This document shows positions 51,461 through 58,605 of a stretch of DNA of 64,000 bases, piece after piece (position 1 is the first letter of the stretch; the number at the start of each line of letters is the position of its first letter). A program made the translations under genes and the position numbers. The stretch is taken from positions 1 to 64,000 of the IMG/VR virus record IMGVR_UViG_3300031963_008158; one strand, given 5' to 3'. The notes beneath the pieces were generated by a model, which saw only the letters and a program-made list of their open reading frames with translations, was not told where the DNA came from and searched no databases. The DNA is from a virus.

Positions 51461-51532
51461 GGCTCTATAGTTAAACGGATATAACAAATTCCTTCTAAGA
51501 ATTAGTTTTTGGTTCAATTCCAAGTGGGGCTA
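51461..51532 (+). tRNA. tRNA-Arg (anticodon TCT)
   Basis: Anticodon stem AATTC/GAATT with loop CTTCTAA gives TCT. T arm TTTGG-TTCAATT-CCAAG; acceptor GGCTCTA/TGGGGCT with several G-U pairs; discriminator A; no encoded CCA. It reads AGA, the dominant Arg codon here. It lies 11 nt after the CAT tRNA and shares its promoter. Confidence 0.85.
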
Positions 51533-51558
51533 CTAAAACATTTAAAAATAAATCACTT

Positions 51559-52050
51559 ATGAATTACACACAATTATTTTATTGGCTAACGGTAGCCGAC
51601 AATGCCAAATATTTTTTTGGTACTATGATAGTTATTTTCACTTTAATATCTGTCATATCAACAATATGTTATCTTTTTAATAAGAACTCTGAAGATGAAG
51701 ATAACCAAAGAATGTCAAGAAAATGGATGTGGTGGTCTTATCCTTTTTGTATTTTATTTTGGTTATTACAAATAGCAACACCTTCTAAAAAAGATGCTTT
51801 ATTAATTGTTGCTGGTGGGGAAACGTTAAATTTCTTAACCACAGATTCAACAGCTAGGCAGATACCACATGAATTAACTAGTTTTGTTGTGACTGAATTA
51901 AAGAACATGGCTTCTGATGCTAAAGTGGAGTTAAACATTAATAATCAGAAAGAAAAAATATTAAATGAAGCTAAAAATATGTCAAGTTCTGAATTAATGG
52001 AAAAAATGAAATCAGATACAGCATTTGCTAAAATTATTTTAAATAATTAA
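51559..52050 (+). CDS. Membrane protein with helical cytoplasmic/periplasmic part
   Basis: A 163-residue protein. Two transmembrane helices (about residues 20-38 and 58-74: WWSYPFCILFWLLQIATPS) flank a charged loop. A helical C-terminal domain follows, starting ALLIVAGGETLNFLTTDS. Not recognised; probably works at the inner membrane. Confidence 0.55.
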   Translation: MNYTQLFYWLTVADNAKYFFGTMIVIFTLISVISTICYLFNKNSEDEDNQRMSRKWMWWSYPFCILFWLLQIATPSKKDALLIVAGGETLNFLTTDSTARQIPHELTSFVVTELKNMASDAKVELNINNQKEKILNEAKNMSSSELMEKMKSDTAFAKIILNN

Positions 52051-52061
52051 ATAAAAAAAAT

Positions 52062-52334
52062 ATGGAAGTTTCTATGGATGGTTTGAGAAAAAGGTTAATT
52101 ATAGATTATAATTCATTAACCAAAAAATTAAATAACTCTATTAAAAAATATGATACATTTAATTCAGAAATAATAATCGAACCAGAAGATATTAGAACAG
52201 AAATGGATGGGCTTAGAATTGGTTTAGCTACATTAGCCTTTTCATATCTTGATGGCCCAAATGGTTTTTCATCTTTAGATGAAGAAACATTAATCGAAGA
52301 ATATCTACCAGAAAATGACGAAGAAAGAGATTAA
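52062..52334 (+). CDS. Small acidic helical protein
   Basis: A 90-residue protein with GLRKRLIIDYNSLTKKLNNS and MDGLRIGLATLAFSYLDGPN segments, ending in an acidic tail. It overlaps the next small ORF by 20 nt. Function unknown. Confidence 0.48.
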   Translation: MEVSMDGLRKRLIIDYNSLTKKLNNSIKKYDTFNSEIIIEPEDIRTEMDGLRIGLATLAFSYLDGPNGFSSLDEETLIEEYLPENDEERD

Positions 52335-52428
52335 AGAATGGATTGATAGGTGGTCAAAGTTAAAACCATGTCAAACTAGGGATAAAGTAATTGAAATTTG
52401 GGCTAAAGTATATAATAACATCGCATGA
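52315..52428 (+). CDS. 37-residue overlapping small protein
   Basis: A short ORF starting at ATG 52315 inside the end of the previous gene and ending in TGA, overlapping the next ATG by 4 nt (ATGA). The product MTKKEIKEWIDRWSKLKPCQ... is amphipathic and helical. Overlaps at both ends suggest a real, coupled gene, although it is short. Confidence 0.45.
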   Translation: MTKKEIKEWIDRWSKLKPCQTRDKVIEIWAKVYNNIA

Positions 52429-52667
52429 TTAAATGCATTTTTAAATATTATGTAACCGATAACTACACATATGGTTACGATTTAATTATCCCTTTTGAAT
52501 GTAATGATTTAATTGAGTTTATTTATAATCAGATAAAAAAACTTCAAAAATCGGAATACGGATGTGATATTTTAGGCGTTTATGTTGAAAAAGATAAATT
52601 AGATGAAATAGAATATTCATTTTTAACATTAGAAGAATGGTTCAATAAAGAAAAAAAAATTGGTTAA
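52425..52667 (+). CDS. Small uncharacterised protein
   Basis: An 80-residue protein with a beta-type start (CIFKYYVTDNYTYGYDLIIP) and EWFNKEKKI end. Start overlaps the previous stop (ATGA). No domain recognised. Confidence 0.48.
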   Translation: MIKCIFKYYVTDNYTYGYDLIIPFECNDLIEFIYNQIKKLQKSEYGCDILGVYVEKDKLDEIEYSFLTLEEWFNKEKKIG

Positions 52668-52671
52668 AAAT

Positions 52672-52938
52672 ATGACAGAAGAAAAATTCAAAGAAATACA
52701 GGCTATTAAAGATGAGATATCTTTAGTTAAAACTGAATTAAGAAAACTTGAAAAATTATTTAATTGTTGTAGTCTACAACTAGTGGTCACTGGTTTAAAC
52801 AGGATGACTACTTTTAAGGACACTATTTTATTTGATTTAAATTTTTCAAATGAAGATATTAAATGTTTGTTAGATAACAAAAAACAAGAATTAAATTCAA
52901 AGTTATCTCGATTAGAAAAAGAATTCGAAAAACTTTAA
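52672..52938 (+). CDS. Coiled-coil protein
   Basis: An 88-residue protein. I start at ATG 52672 rather than at the TTG of 52660. The N- and C-terminal parts are coiled-coil-like (IKDEISLVKTELRKLEKLF and NKKQELNSKLSRLEKEFEKL), linked by a CC-containing loop. Function unknown. Confidence 0.48.
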   Translation: MTEEKFKEIQAIKDEISLVKTELRKLEKLFNCCSLQLVVTGLNRMTTFKDTILFDLNFSNEDIKCLLDNKKQELNSKLSRLEKEFEKL

Positions 52939-52968
52939 AAAAAAAAAATTGTTAGTTAACAAAATAAT

Positions 52969-52979
52969 TAGTAACTTTG
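52969..52979 (+). promoter_or_regulatory. Bacteroidetes-type promoter TAGTAACTTTG
   Basis: TTGTTAG at about 52949 is the upstream element. It lies 4 nt before the ATG at 52984. Confidence 0.6.
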
Positions 52980-52983
52980 TATT

Positions 52984-53169
52984 ATGAAAAAAATATATTT
53001 AATGTCATCCATACCAATTTTATTGGTAGTTGTGTTTATGATTTGGACTTTAATTTTAGAAGGTTTTTCTTCAAGTTCAGATTATTTAGTTCTTTTATCC
53101 GCATTGGCTAGCGGAGTATTAATGATAGCCTTATACAAAACAATCAAATTTTATTTAAAACAATTTTAA
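52984..53169 (+). CDS. Small two-helix membrane protein
   Basis: A 61-residue protein with hydrophobic helices at about residues 5-23 and 33-50. It lies 3 nt before the SPFH lipoprotein and is co-transcribed with it, so it may be its membrane partner. Confidence 0.52.
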   Translation: MKKIYLMSSIPILLVVVFMIWTLILEGFSSSSDYLVLLSALASGVLMIALYKTIKFYLKQF

Positions 53170-53172
53170 TTC

Positions 53173-53976
53173 ATGAAAAAGTCAGTAAAAACAATTTTTT
53201 TAATTTTCGGTGCATTTTTGATAATGCAAGGTTGTGCATGTTCTCGGATTGATGCTGGACATGAGGGTGTTAAAGTTAATCTTGTAGCATCCGATAAAGG
53301 TGTTGATGGTGTTGCTCTTGTAACTGGTTGGCAGTTTTATAATCCATTAACAACGAGTGTATATGAATTCCCAACATTTGTTCAAACAGTTGATTACGAA
53401 GCGTTCACTGTTAATGCTAAAGACGGTTCAGTGTTTACAGTTGACCCAACTTTAAGTATTAAAGTTATTGATGGACATTCACCAGTTATTTTTACGAAAT
53501 ATCGTAAGGAGCTATCAGAGATTGTTAACACAACTATTTACAATTATGTAAGGGATGCGTTTAGGATTCAATTTAATTCTTTCACAACAGATAGTGTTAT
53601 TTCTAATAGGGCAACATTTGAAAACATGGTTCAAATGATGCTTGATAGTACTTTACAAAAAGAAGGTTTTAAGCTTGAGCAAATGACATCTGGTATGCAA
53701 TATCCACCTACGATTGTTCAAGCTATTGAGGCCAAAAATAAGGCGATACAAGATGGACTTAGTGCCCAAAACAAGCTTGTTGAAGCTAAAGCACAAGCTG
53801 AGATTAAAGTAACTCAAGCTAAAGCTGAAGCCGATGCATATGCTCTTAAAGAAAGGTCACTATCACCAATGTTGTTGACTCAACAATACATTGAAAAGTG
53901 GAATGGTAGTTATGGTGAGGGGAATGTTTTTAGTTCTGAACAATTAACATTACTTAAAAATGTTGGTAAACGATAA
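53173..53976 (+). CDS. SPFH/Band 7 (prohibitin-like) lipoprotein
   Basis: A 267-residue protein. The N-terminal signal ends in FLIMQGC, a probable lipobox with Cys near residue 21. The SPFH domain follows (RIDAGHEGVKVNL, GWQFYNPLTTSVYEFPTFVQ, VDPTLSIKVID), then the typical Ala/Glu/Lys-rich flotillin-type helix (NKLVEAKAQAEIKVTQAKAEA). Prohibitin-like proteins form membrane rings and bind proteases; in phages they are suspected in superinfection or envelope control. Strong terminator downstream. Confidence 0.78.
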   Translation: MKKSVKTIFLIFGAFLIMQGCACSRIDAGHEGVKVNLVASDKGVDGVALVTGWQFYNPLTTSVYEFPTFVQTVDYEAFTVNAKDGSVFTVDPTLSIKVIDGHSPVIFTKYRKELSEIVNTTIYNYVRDAFRIQFNSFTTDSVISNRATFENMVQMMLDSTLQKEGFKLEQMTSGMQYPPTIVQAIEAKNKAIQDGLSAQNKLVEAKAQAEIKVTQAKAEADAYALKERSLSPMLLTQQYIEKWNGSYGEGNVFSSEQLTLLKNVGKR

Positions 53977-54000
53977 TATCAATAATATAGAACAACAAAA

Positions 54001-54036
54001 AAAATATACTCATTAATTTGGGTATATTTTTTTTGT
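54001..54036 (+). terminator. Rho-independent terminator
   Basis: ATATACTC / GGGTATAT stem (one G-U), 8-nt loop, followed by a run of T. Confidence 0.8.
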
Positions 54037-54043
54037 TTTAAAG

Positions 54044-54056
54044 ATATTTATTATCA
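54044..54056 (+). promoter_or_regulatory. Late-type promoter motif
   Basis: ATATTTATTATC, immediately before the ATG at 54056. Confidence 0.4.
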
Positions 54057-54718
54057 TGGAAACAAAAATAATAATTAAAACATTATTAAGAGAAAGTTTA
54101 TTGGATGAAGATTATCCAGAAAGTTTTAATATGGATAAATTTAAATCCCTAACAACTTTTAAAGATAGGGTTAATTATTGTAGTGAACATTTAAAAAGGA
54201 TATCTAGTGGCACTAGTAGAATCGTATATAAAATTGATGATGAAAAGGTTTTGAAATTAGCCAGAAATAAAAAGGGGTTAGCACAAAATGAAGTTGAGGT
54301 TGATTATTCTAAGGAATATGTTATTGAAAGCATTTTAGCTAAAGTTTTTGATTATCATGAAGATTATTTATGGGTTGAGATGGAATTAGCTAGACCAGTA
54401 ACTGAAAAAATATTTAAACAAGTTAATGGATATAGTTTCGGATTATATTCATTAGCAATAAATAATTATTATTACGGTAGTTTAAAACCAAATAATAGAA
54501 ATGTTAGACATATAGATGGTTTAGAACAAGCTATTCAAGATTTATGGGAAGATGAATTCGCTTATGATATTTTTCAATATTTAGGTAATTTTAACGTACC
54601 TGTTGGGGATTTAATGAAATTGTCTTCTTATGGTTTAGTTAAAAGAAATGGTCAAGATACTATTGTTTTAATTGATTATGGTCTTGACCATGATACGCTA
54701 GAAAAATATTATAGTTAA
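54056..54718 (+). CDS. Protein-kinase-like virion protein candidate
   Basis: A 220-residue protein. A leader-like N terminus (METKIIIKTLLRESLLDE, Glu18) is followed by a reduced kinase fold. SSGTSRIVYKIDD is like the Gly loop, KVLKLARNKKG supplies the lysine, GLAQNEVEVD a helix Glu, LWVEMELARPV the hinge, and TIVLIDYGLDHD a DYG in place of DFG. No HRD-type catalytic loop is obvious, so activity is uncertain. It starts an operon with a multi-ART protein. T4-like phages carry similar small kinase-like proteins. Confidence 0.55.
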   Translation: METKIIIKTLLRESLLDEDYPESFNMDKFKSLTTFKDRVNYCSEHLKRISSGTSRIVYKIDDEKVLKLARNKKGLAQNEVEVDYSKEYVIESILAKVFDYHEDYLWVEMELARPVTEKIFKQVNGYSFGLYSLAINNYYYGSLKPNNRNVRHIDGLEQAIQDLWEDEFAYDIFQYLGNFNVPVGDLMKLSSYGLVKRNGQDTIVLIDYGLDHDTLEKYYS

Positions 54719-54722
54719 CTTT

Positions 54723-56309
54723 ATGAATAAAACATATATTAAAGAATCATTAAGGAAATATTTGAACACTAATATATTATTAGAAGGTTGGTTTCATGGT
54801 ACTTATGATTCTAGAGAAATAGAAAAAGAAGGTGGTTTTACTAATAAAACTATTAGAGTAGAATATGTTAATAACCCTAAAGCTCTTGATAAATTACAAG
54901 AAAAAATGAATAAAGCTAAAATTTCAGGTGATGAAGAATTATATTTTAGTTTATTAAATAAAGTTTCTAATTTTAAAGATTATTATTCGTATAACAAACC
55001 ATTATTCATAACTGACAAATATTCTGTTGCTAAAACATATGCTGATGCTAAAAGAGCTTTTGATTATCAAAACGCTATTGAAAAAGTGTATGAAGTTGAT
55101 GTTGATTGTGATAAAATAGTTAAGATAATAGCAATTGGTGATAGATTTAGTTATATTAGTTTAGATAAAGTTAAAAATGGTTTTATTAATGCTGGTATAT
55201 CTGAAGAAAGAATTGATGAATTAATATCAATGTTTAATTATTATTATAATGATAAAGGAATTAAAACAGATGTTATAGGAGCAATAGGGAACATTTTAAA
55301 TTTTGATTGTATAGATGTTATTGGTGTTTTGGATTCATATCATGGTGGTACTATTAAATCAACAGTTAGAATGGTTTTAGACCCATCAAAAGTCAAAATA
55401 AAAACAAAACAAAATTTAAATGAAAACATAATTTTAACTGAAGAATTAAAAACATTATATCACGGTAATAAATCTGGTTATAAATTAGATAACATAACTT
55501 TTGATAATAACAATTATTTTTATTTAACACCAATTTTTAGATATGCGTTAATGTATGCTAAAGGAAATGAAGATGGCGTTACAGGATTAAAGATAGATAC
55601 ATCTAAATTATTAGATTTAAGGTCACTAGGTACAAATAAAATTGATAGTAAAACATTCTATAAAGAGACAAAACAATATTTTCCATCAAAACTTTTAACT
55701 AAGAATCAAAATAATTCTTTATGGGAATTAATTAGATTAGATTTTGATGGTGATATTAAAAAAACTTTTCAAAGTAGAGGATATGATGGTTTAATAATAA
55801 TTGAACAAAAAGATGGTGAAAAATTTGAATCATATGTCTTATTTAATAGCAATCCAATTATTGATATATTAAACACAAATATTTTTGGTCATAGATTAGA
55901 TGTGTTATTAGATATTATTGGTGACAAAGTAGATAACCCAAAAAAATTCATAAAAGATAAAATATATGATTTGAAAACAATTCAAAAACAATCATCAATA
56001 ATATTGTATAGGGTTGTTTATATAAAAAACCCAGATAAGTTAAATAAGAATAATTTTGGACATCATTATGTCTTAAGTACAGAAGATTTTCATGAAGAAA
56101 TGTTAGATTATTTATACCAAAATGCGAGAAAGCTAGATAAAAATTTGGAAGAAGATGATGTTTATTTGATAGAAGTTGAAACACCAACATCAAATATAGA
56201 TTATTATGAGACTATGAGAACATTTGTTTTGCATCCTTGGGAAAATGAAATAACAATTAAAGATGATACGAAGGTTAAATTAAAAAACATTACTAATTTT
56301 TTTGGTTAA
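54723..56309 (+). CDS. Multi-domain ADP-ribosyltransferase-like protein
   Basis: A 528-residue protein. Leader-like residues 1-21 end in ILLE. Domain 1 has WFHGTYDSREIEKEGGF, PLFITDKYSVAKTYAD and VIGVLDSYHGG. Domain 2 (from about residue 240) has TLYHGNKSGYKL, NYFYLTPIFRYALMYAKGN and RGYDGLIIIEQKDGEKFESY, a clear ART pattern. A third region has ILYRVVYIKNPDKL, HHYVLSTEDFHEEM and DVYLIEVETP, which may be another degenerate copy. Two or three ART modules in one chain is unusual. It overlaps nothing but follows the kinase-like gene by 4 nt. Confidence 0.62.
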   Translation: MNKTYIKESLRKYLNTNILLEGWFHGTYDSREIEKEGGFTNKTIRVEYVNNPKALDKLQEKMNKAKISGDEELYFSLLNKVSNFKDYYSYNKPLFITDKYSVAKTYADAKRAFDYQNAIEKVYEVDVDCDKIVKIIAIGDRFSYISLDKVKNGFINAGISEERIDELISMFNYYYNDKGIKTDVIGAIGNILNFDCIDVIGVLDSYHGGTIKSTVRMVLDPSKVKIKTKQNLNENIILTEELKTLYHGNKSGYKLDNITFDNNNYFYLTPIFRYALMYAKGNEDGVTGLKIDTSKLLDLRSLGTNKIDSKTFYKETKQYFPSKLLTKNQNNSLWELIRLDFDGDIKKTFQSRGYDGLIIIEQKDGEKFESYVLFNSNPIIDILNTNIFGHRLDVLLDIIGDKVDNPKKFIKDKIYDLKTIQKQSSIILYRVVYIKNPDKLNKNNFGHHYVLSTEDFHEEMLDYLYQNARKLDKNLEEDDVYLIEVETPTSNIDYYETMRTFVLHPWENEITIKDDTKVKLKNITNFFG

Positions 56310-56321
56310 TTTTAATTCTGA

Positions 56322-56337
56322 ATATCTATATATAAAA
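56322..56337 (+). promoter_or_regulatory. Late-type promoter motif
   Basis: ATATCTATATATAAAA, one mismatch from the late-type core, 6 nt before the ATG at 56344. Confidence 0.42.
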
Positions 56338-56343
56338 TAAAAG

Positions 56344-56829
56344 ATGAAAGATTTTAAACAAGTGATTAAAACTAAGATACGAGAATTTATTGAACAACAA
56401 GAGTTTAATGAAGGCATATTTGATAGATTTAAAAGGAATGAAATTTTTAAACAAAAACCTAATATTTGGACACATGCTACCTCTTCTGATGAATTAATAA
56501 ATCATTTAAAAAGTGGTGGTGACTTTATAGGTGAAAAAGAAGATTTAAGTAAGTTTAATATAGAAAAGATAGGTCCTTTTGCTACATTTGTTAATCAACA
56601 TTCACCAAACTTTAAAAAGGGGTCAATATTTCACGGATTTGAACAACATCCATATTTGATTACAACCGAATTACCAGATAGTGCTTTCCAACCAAATTGG
56701 AATCGTAAAAATTATGATAACTTGAATGATAGTTCAAATGTTGGTGTTTTGAAACCAGAATATCGTGATTCTAAAAATTTCAAGTTGTGGAAAAGAAATA
56801 ATAAAGGTGAATTTGAATTAATAAAATAA
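56344..56829 (+). CDS. Leader-bearing protein, possible small ART
   Basis: A 161-residue protein. Residues 1-23 (basic, amphipathic, ending EFNE) are leader-like. The body has IWTHATSSDELINHLKSGG, HPYLITTELPDSAF and NVGVLKPEYRDSKNFKLWKR. Their order is reminiscent of compact ADP-ribosyltransferases (H-x-T/S, then T-x-L, then a late R/E block), but the match is weak. Monocistronic behind a late-type promoter. Confidence 0.45.
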   Translation: MKDFKQVIKTKIREFIEQQEFNEGIFDRFKRNEIFKQKPNIWTHATSSDELINHLKSGGDFIGEKEDLSKFNIEKIGPFATFVNQHSPNFKKGSIFHGFEQHPYLITTELPDSAFQPNWNRKNYDNLNDSSNVGVLKPEYRDSKNFKLWKRNNKGEFELIK

Positions 56830-56854
56830 AAGTGCGTTGGATTTTAGTTTTTAA

Positions 56855-56869
56855 CTATTTATATATAAA
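56855..56869 (+). promoter_or_regulatory. Late-type promoter motif CTATTTATATATAAA
   Basis: Lies 9 nt before the ATG at 56879. Confidence 0.5.
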
Positions 56870-56878
56870 GATAAAACT

Positions 56879-57391
56879 ATGAGTAAAGAAATGAGAAGAT
56901 TGATAGATACATTCAAAAGGTTTAATTTGAATGAGAGTCGTAAGAATCTAAAATTAGATATTTTAAAAGATAGAGAAGAACTTATAGATATATTCAAATG
57001 GATTTCATATGATGATTATAACGGAGAAAATCCTAATTTTCAATTACAAGGCACACCAAACAACATTATACTTCATTTTCAAAGATTTTTTGGTGAGAAC
57101 CAATTCGAAATTAAAGAGTGGTTGATAAGTGGTGTTAATTATGTTATGGAGGTTTATGGATATAAATATGGAAATTCAAAACCAGTTAGCATTTCATATG
57201 AATTAGATAATCCTAATTATGATGAACTTGCTGATTTATTACATGATGAAGAAGGTGTTATTGCTGGTGGTAAATCACCTAAAAATTCAAATAAAAAGAT
57301 AATAGAATCCAAAACCTTTGATAAAATTGAAGATGTTTTAGGATTAAAAGTAAATACCTTATCTATAAGAATATCAAAAGTGGGTGGGTAA
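56879..57391 (+). CDS. Leader-bearing protein of unknown function
   Basis: A 170-residue protein. The first 19 residues (MSKEMRRLIDTFKRFNLNE) fit the leader pattern, ending Leu-Asn-Glu. The rest is an alpha/beta domain with DIFKWISYDDYNGENPNF, FQRFFGENQFEIKEWLIS and ADLLHDEEGVIAGG. No enzyme motif recognised. It is followed by the third dispersed promoter repeat. Confidence 0.5.
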   Translation: MSKEMRRLIDTFKRFNLNESRKNLKLDILKDREELIDIFKWISYDDYNGENPNFQLQGTPNNIILHFQRFFGENQFEIKEWLISGVNYVMEVYGYKYGNSKPVSISYELDNPNYDELADLLHDEEGVIAGGKSPKNSNKKIIESKTFDKIEDVLGLKVNTLSIRISKVGG

Positions 57392-57413
57392 AAAATTATT
57401 ACACATAACAATA

Positions 57414-57537
57414 GGTTATACGCAATACATTTTTATAACTAATTGCTATGTATTTAATTACAACAGTATTTTAGGATAAAAATATCACGCAACTAAAATA
57501 TTTTTTTGTTTAATTATATTATTAATAGTATATTTGT
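57414..57537 (+). repeat. Dispersed promoter repeat, copy 3
   Basis: Third copy of the roughly 124-bp element (see 15855, 39331), preceded by CACATAACAATA as in copy 2. It ends in a TAGTATATTTG promoter that here drives a small RNA instead of directly a protein gene. Confidence 0.8.
57526..57536 (+). promoter_or_regulatory. Bacteroidetes-type promoter TAGTATATTTG (in repeat copy 3)
   Basis: The predicted transcription start lies at about 57541, exactly at the 5' strand of the stem-closed small RNA. Confidence 0.6.
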
Positions 57538-57540
57538 AAT

Positions 57541-57632
57541 AATGAATGTTCTCAAACTCATTTAATAGTGGTTGCAACCATCTGTTATTAAGGTTAACTA
57601 CCTGATGTCCCTGAGAACATTCGTTTTATTTT
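57541..57632 (+). ncRNA. Stem-closed small RNA upstream of RNA-repair genes
   Basis: AATGAATGTTCTCA (57541-57554) pairs with TGAGAACATTCGTT (57612-57625) over 14 bp, including one G-U. The loop holds two hairpins, TGG-TTGCAA-CCA and AGGT-TAACT-ACCT. A TTTTATTTT tract follows, so the closing helix could act as its own terminator. A promoter lies directly upstream and the kinase/2H gene starts at 57641. It could be a free small RNA with paired ends (as Y RNAs have) or a leader that controls the downstream gene. Confidence 0.6.
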
Positions 57633-57640
57633 AAAAACAT

Positions 57641-58567
57641 ATGAAAATAAGAAATATATTAGAACAATTGAACGGAACAAATATAATAAATGTTCCAATA
57701 ACCAGAGATAATCAAGAATTGATTATAATGGTTGGTATACCTGGTAGCGGTAAAAGCACAAAAGCTAAATCTATAGTTGGTAATGGTATTATCCATTCAA
57801 CAGATGATTTAATTGAAGCTACTGGTGATTATAACGAATTCTTTAATAATATGATGGCAAATAAAGATTTTGGACCATTAAGTAATATGCATAAACAAAA
57901 TCTTAAAAACGCTATAAAATCTATGAAAGATGGTATTACACCAGTTATAATTGATAATACCAATTTAAGCCCAAGTGAACCAAAACAATATGTTATGGCT
58001 GCATTAGAAATGGGTTACGATGATAAGAACATAAAATTTATTAATATCGGTACTGGTGGATTAACAGCAGAAGAATTGGCCAAAAGAAATACACATAATG
58101 TGCCTTTAGATAAGATTAAATCAATGATTGATAAATATAAGACACATAACCCAATAACAATTGAAAAAGTGATTAATAGCAAAGATATGGGTAAAAAAGA
58201 TGATGTGTTATATTCAGCAGTTGTATTGGATGAAGAATCACATAATAAATTGATTAATATGTTTTCAGATATCATACCTGAAGATTGGAAAGTTTATGCA
58301 CATCATATGACAATTCAATTTGGAAAAGGTGTTGAGAATGAAAAAGATTTGGATAAAGAAGTGATATTACAAGGTAATAAATTAGGTATATCAGATAAAG
58401 CAATTGCCATAGAAGTAAGTGGATATGAATCAAAAAAAAATATACCACATATAACTATAGCTATTAGTCCAGATGGTTCACCTAAAATGAGTAATGATAT
58501 AACTGATTGGGAAAAAATTAAACCAATTAAATTAACTGGCGTGGTTAAAAACATTTTGAAAAAATAA
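57641..58567 (+). CDS. Polynucleotide kinase fused to 2H phosphoesterase
   Basis: A 308-residue protein. Residues 26-180 form a Pnk-type kinase: P-loop VGIPGSGKST (31-40), STDDLIEAT, DNTNLSPSE and an Arg at 149 in LAKRNTHNVP. Residues 190-308 carry two HxT motifs, AHHMTIQF (His222, Thr224) and PHITIAI (His270, Thr272), of the 2H cyclic phosphodiesterase family. This combination heals both RNA ends (5' phosphorylation and opening of 2',3'-cyclic phosphate) before ligation, as in fungal tRNA ligase. RNA ligases are encoded at 58918 and 61771. Confidence 0.8.
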   Translation: MKIRNILEQLNGTNIINVPITRDNQELIIMVGIPGSGKSTKAKSIVGNGIIHSTDDLIEATGDYNEFFNNMMANKDFGPLSNMHKQNLKNAIKSMKDGITPVIIDNTNLSPSEPKQYVMAALEMGYDDKNIKFINIGTGGLTAEELAKRNTHNVPLDKIKSMIDKYKTHNPITIEKVINSKDMGKKDDVLYSAVVLDEESHNKLINMFSDIIPEDWKVYAHHMTIQFGKGVENEKDLDKEVILQGNKLGISDKAIAIEVSGYESKKNIPHITIAISPDGSPKMSNDITDWEKIKPIKLTGVVKNILKK

Positions 58568-58590
58568 TTTTGTATTATTAATAAAATTAT

Positions 58591-58601
58591 TAGTACCTTT
58601 G
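58591..58601 (+). promoter_or_regulatory. Bacteroidetes-type promoter TAGTACCTTTG
   Basis: TTGTATTAT at about 58570 is the upstream element. It lies 4 nt before the ATG at 58606. Confidence 0.6.
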
Positions 58602-58605
58602 TAGT

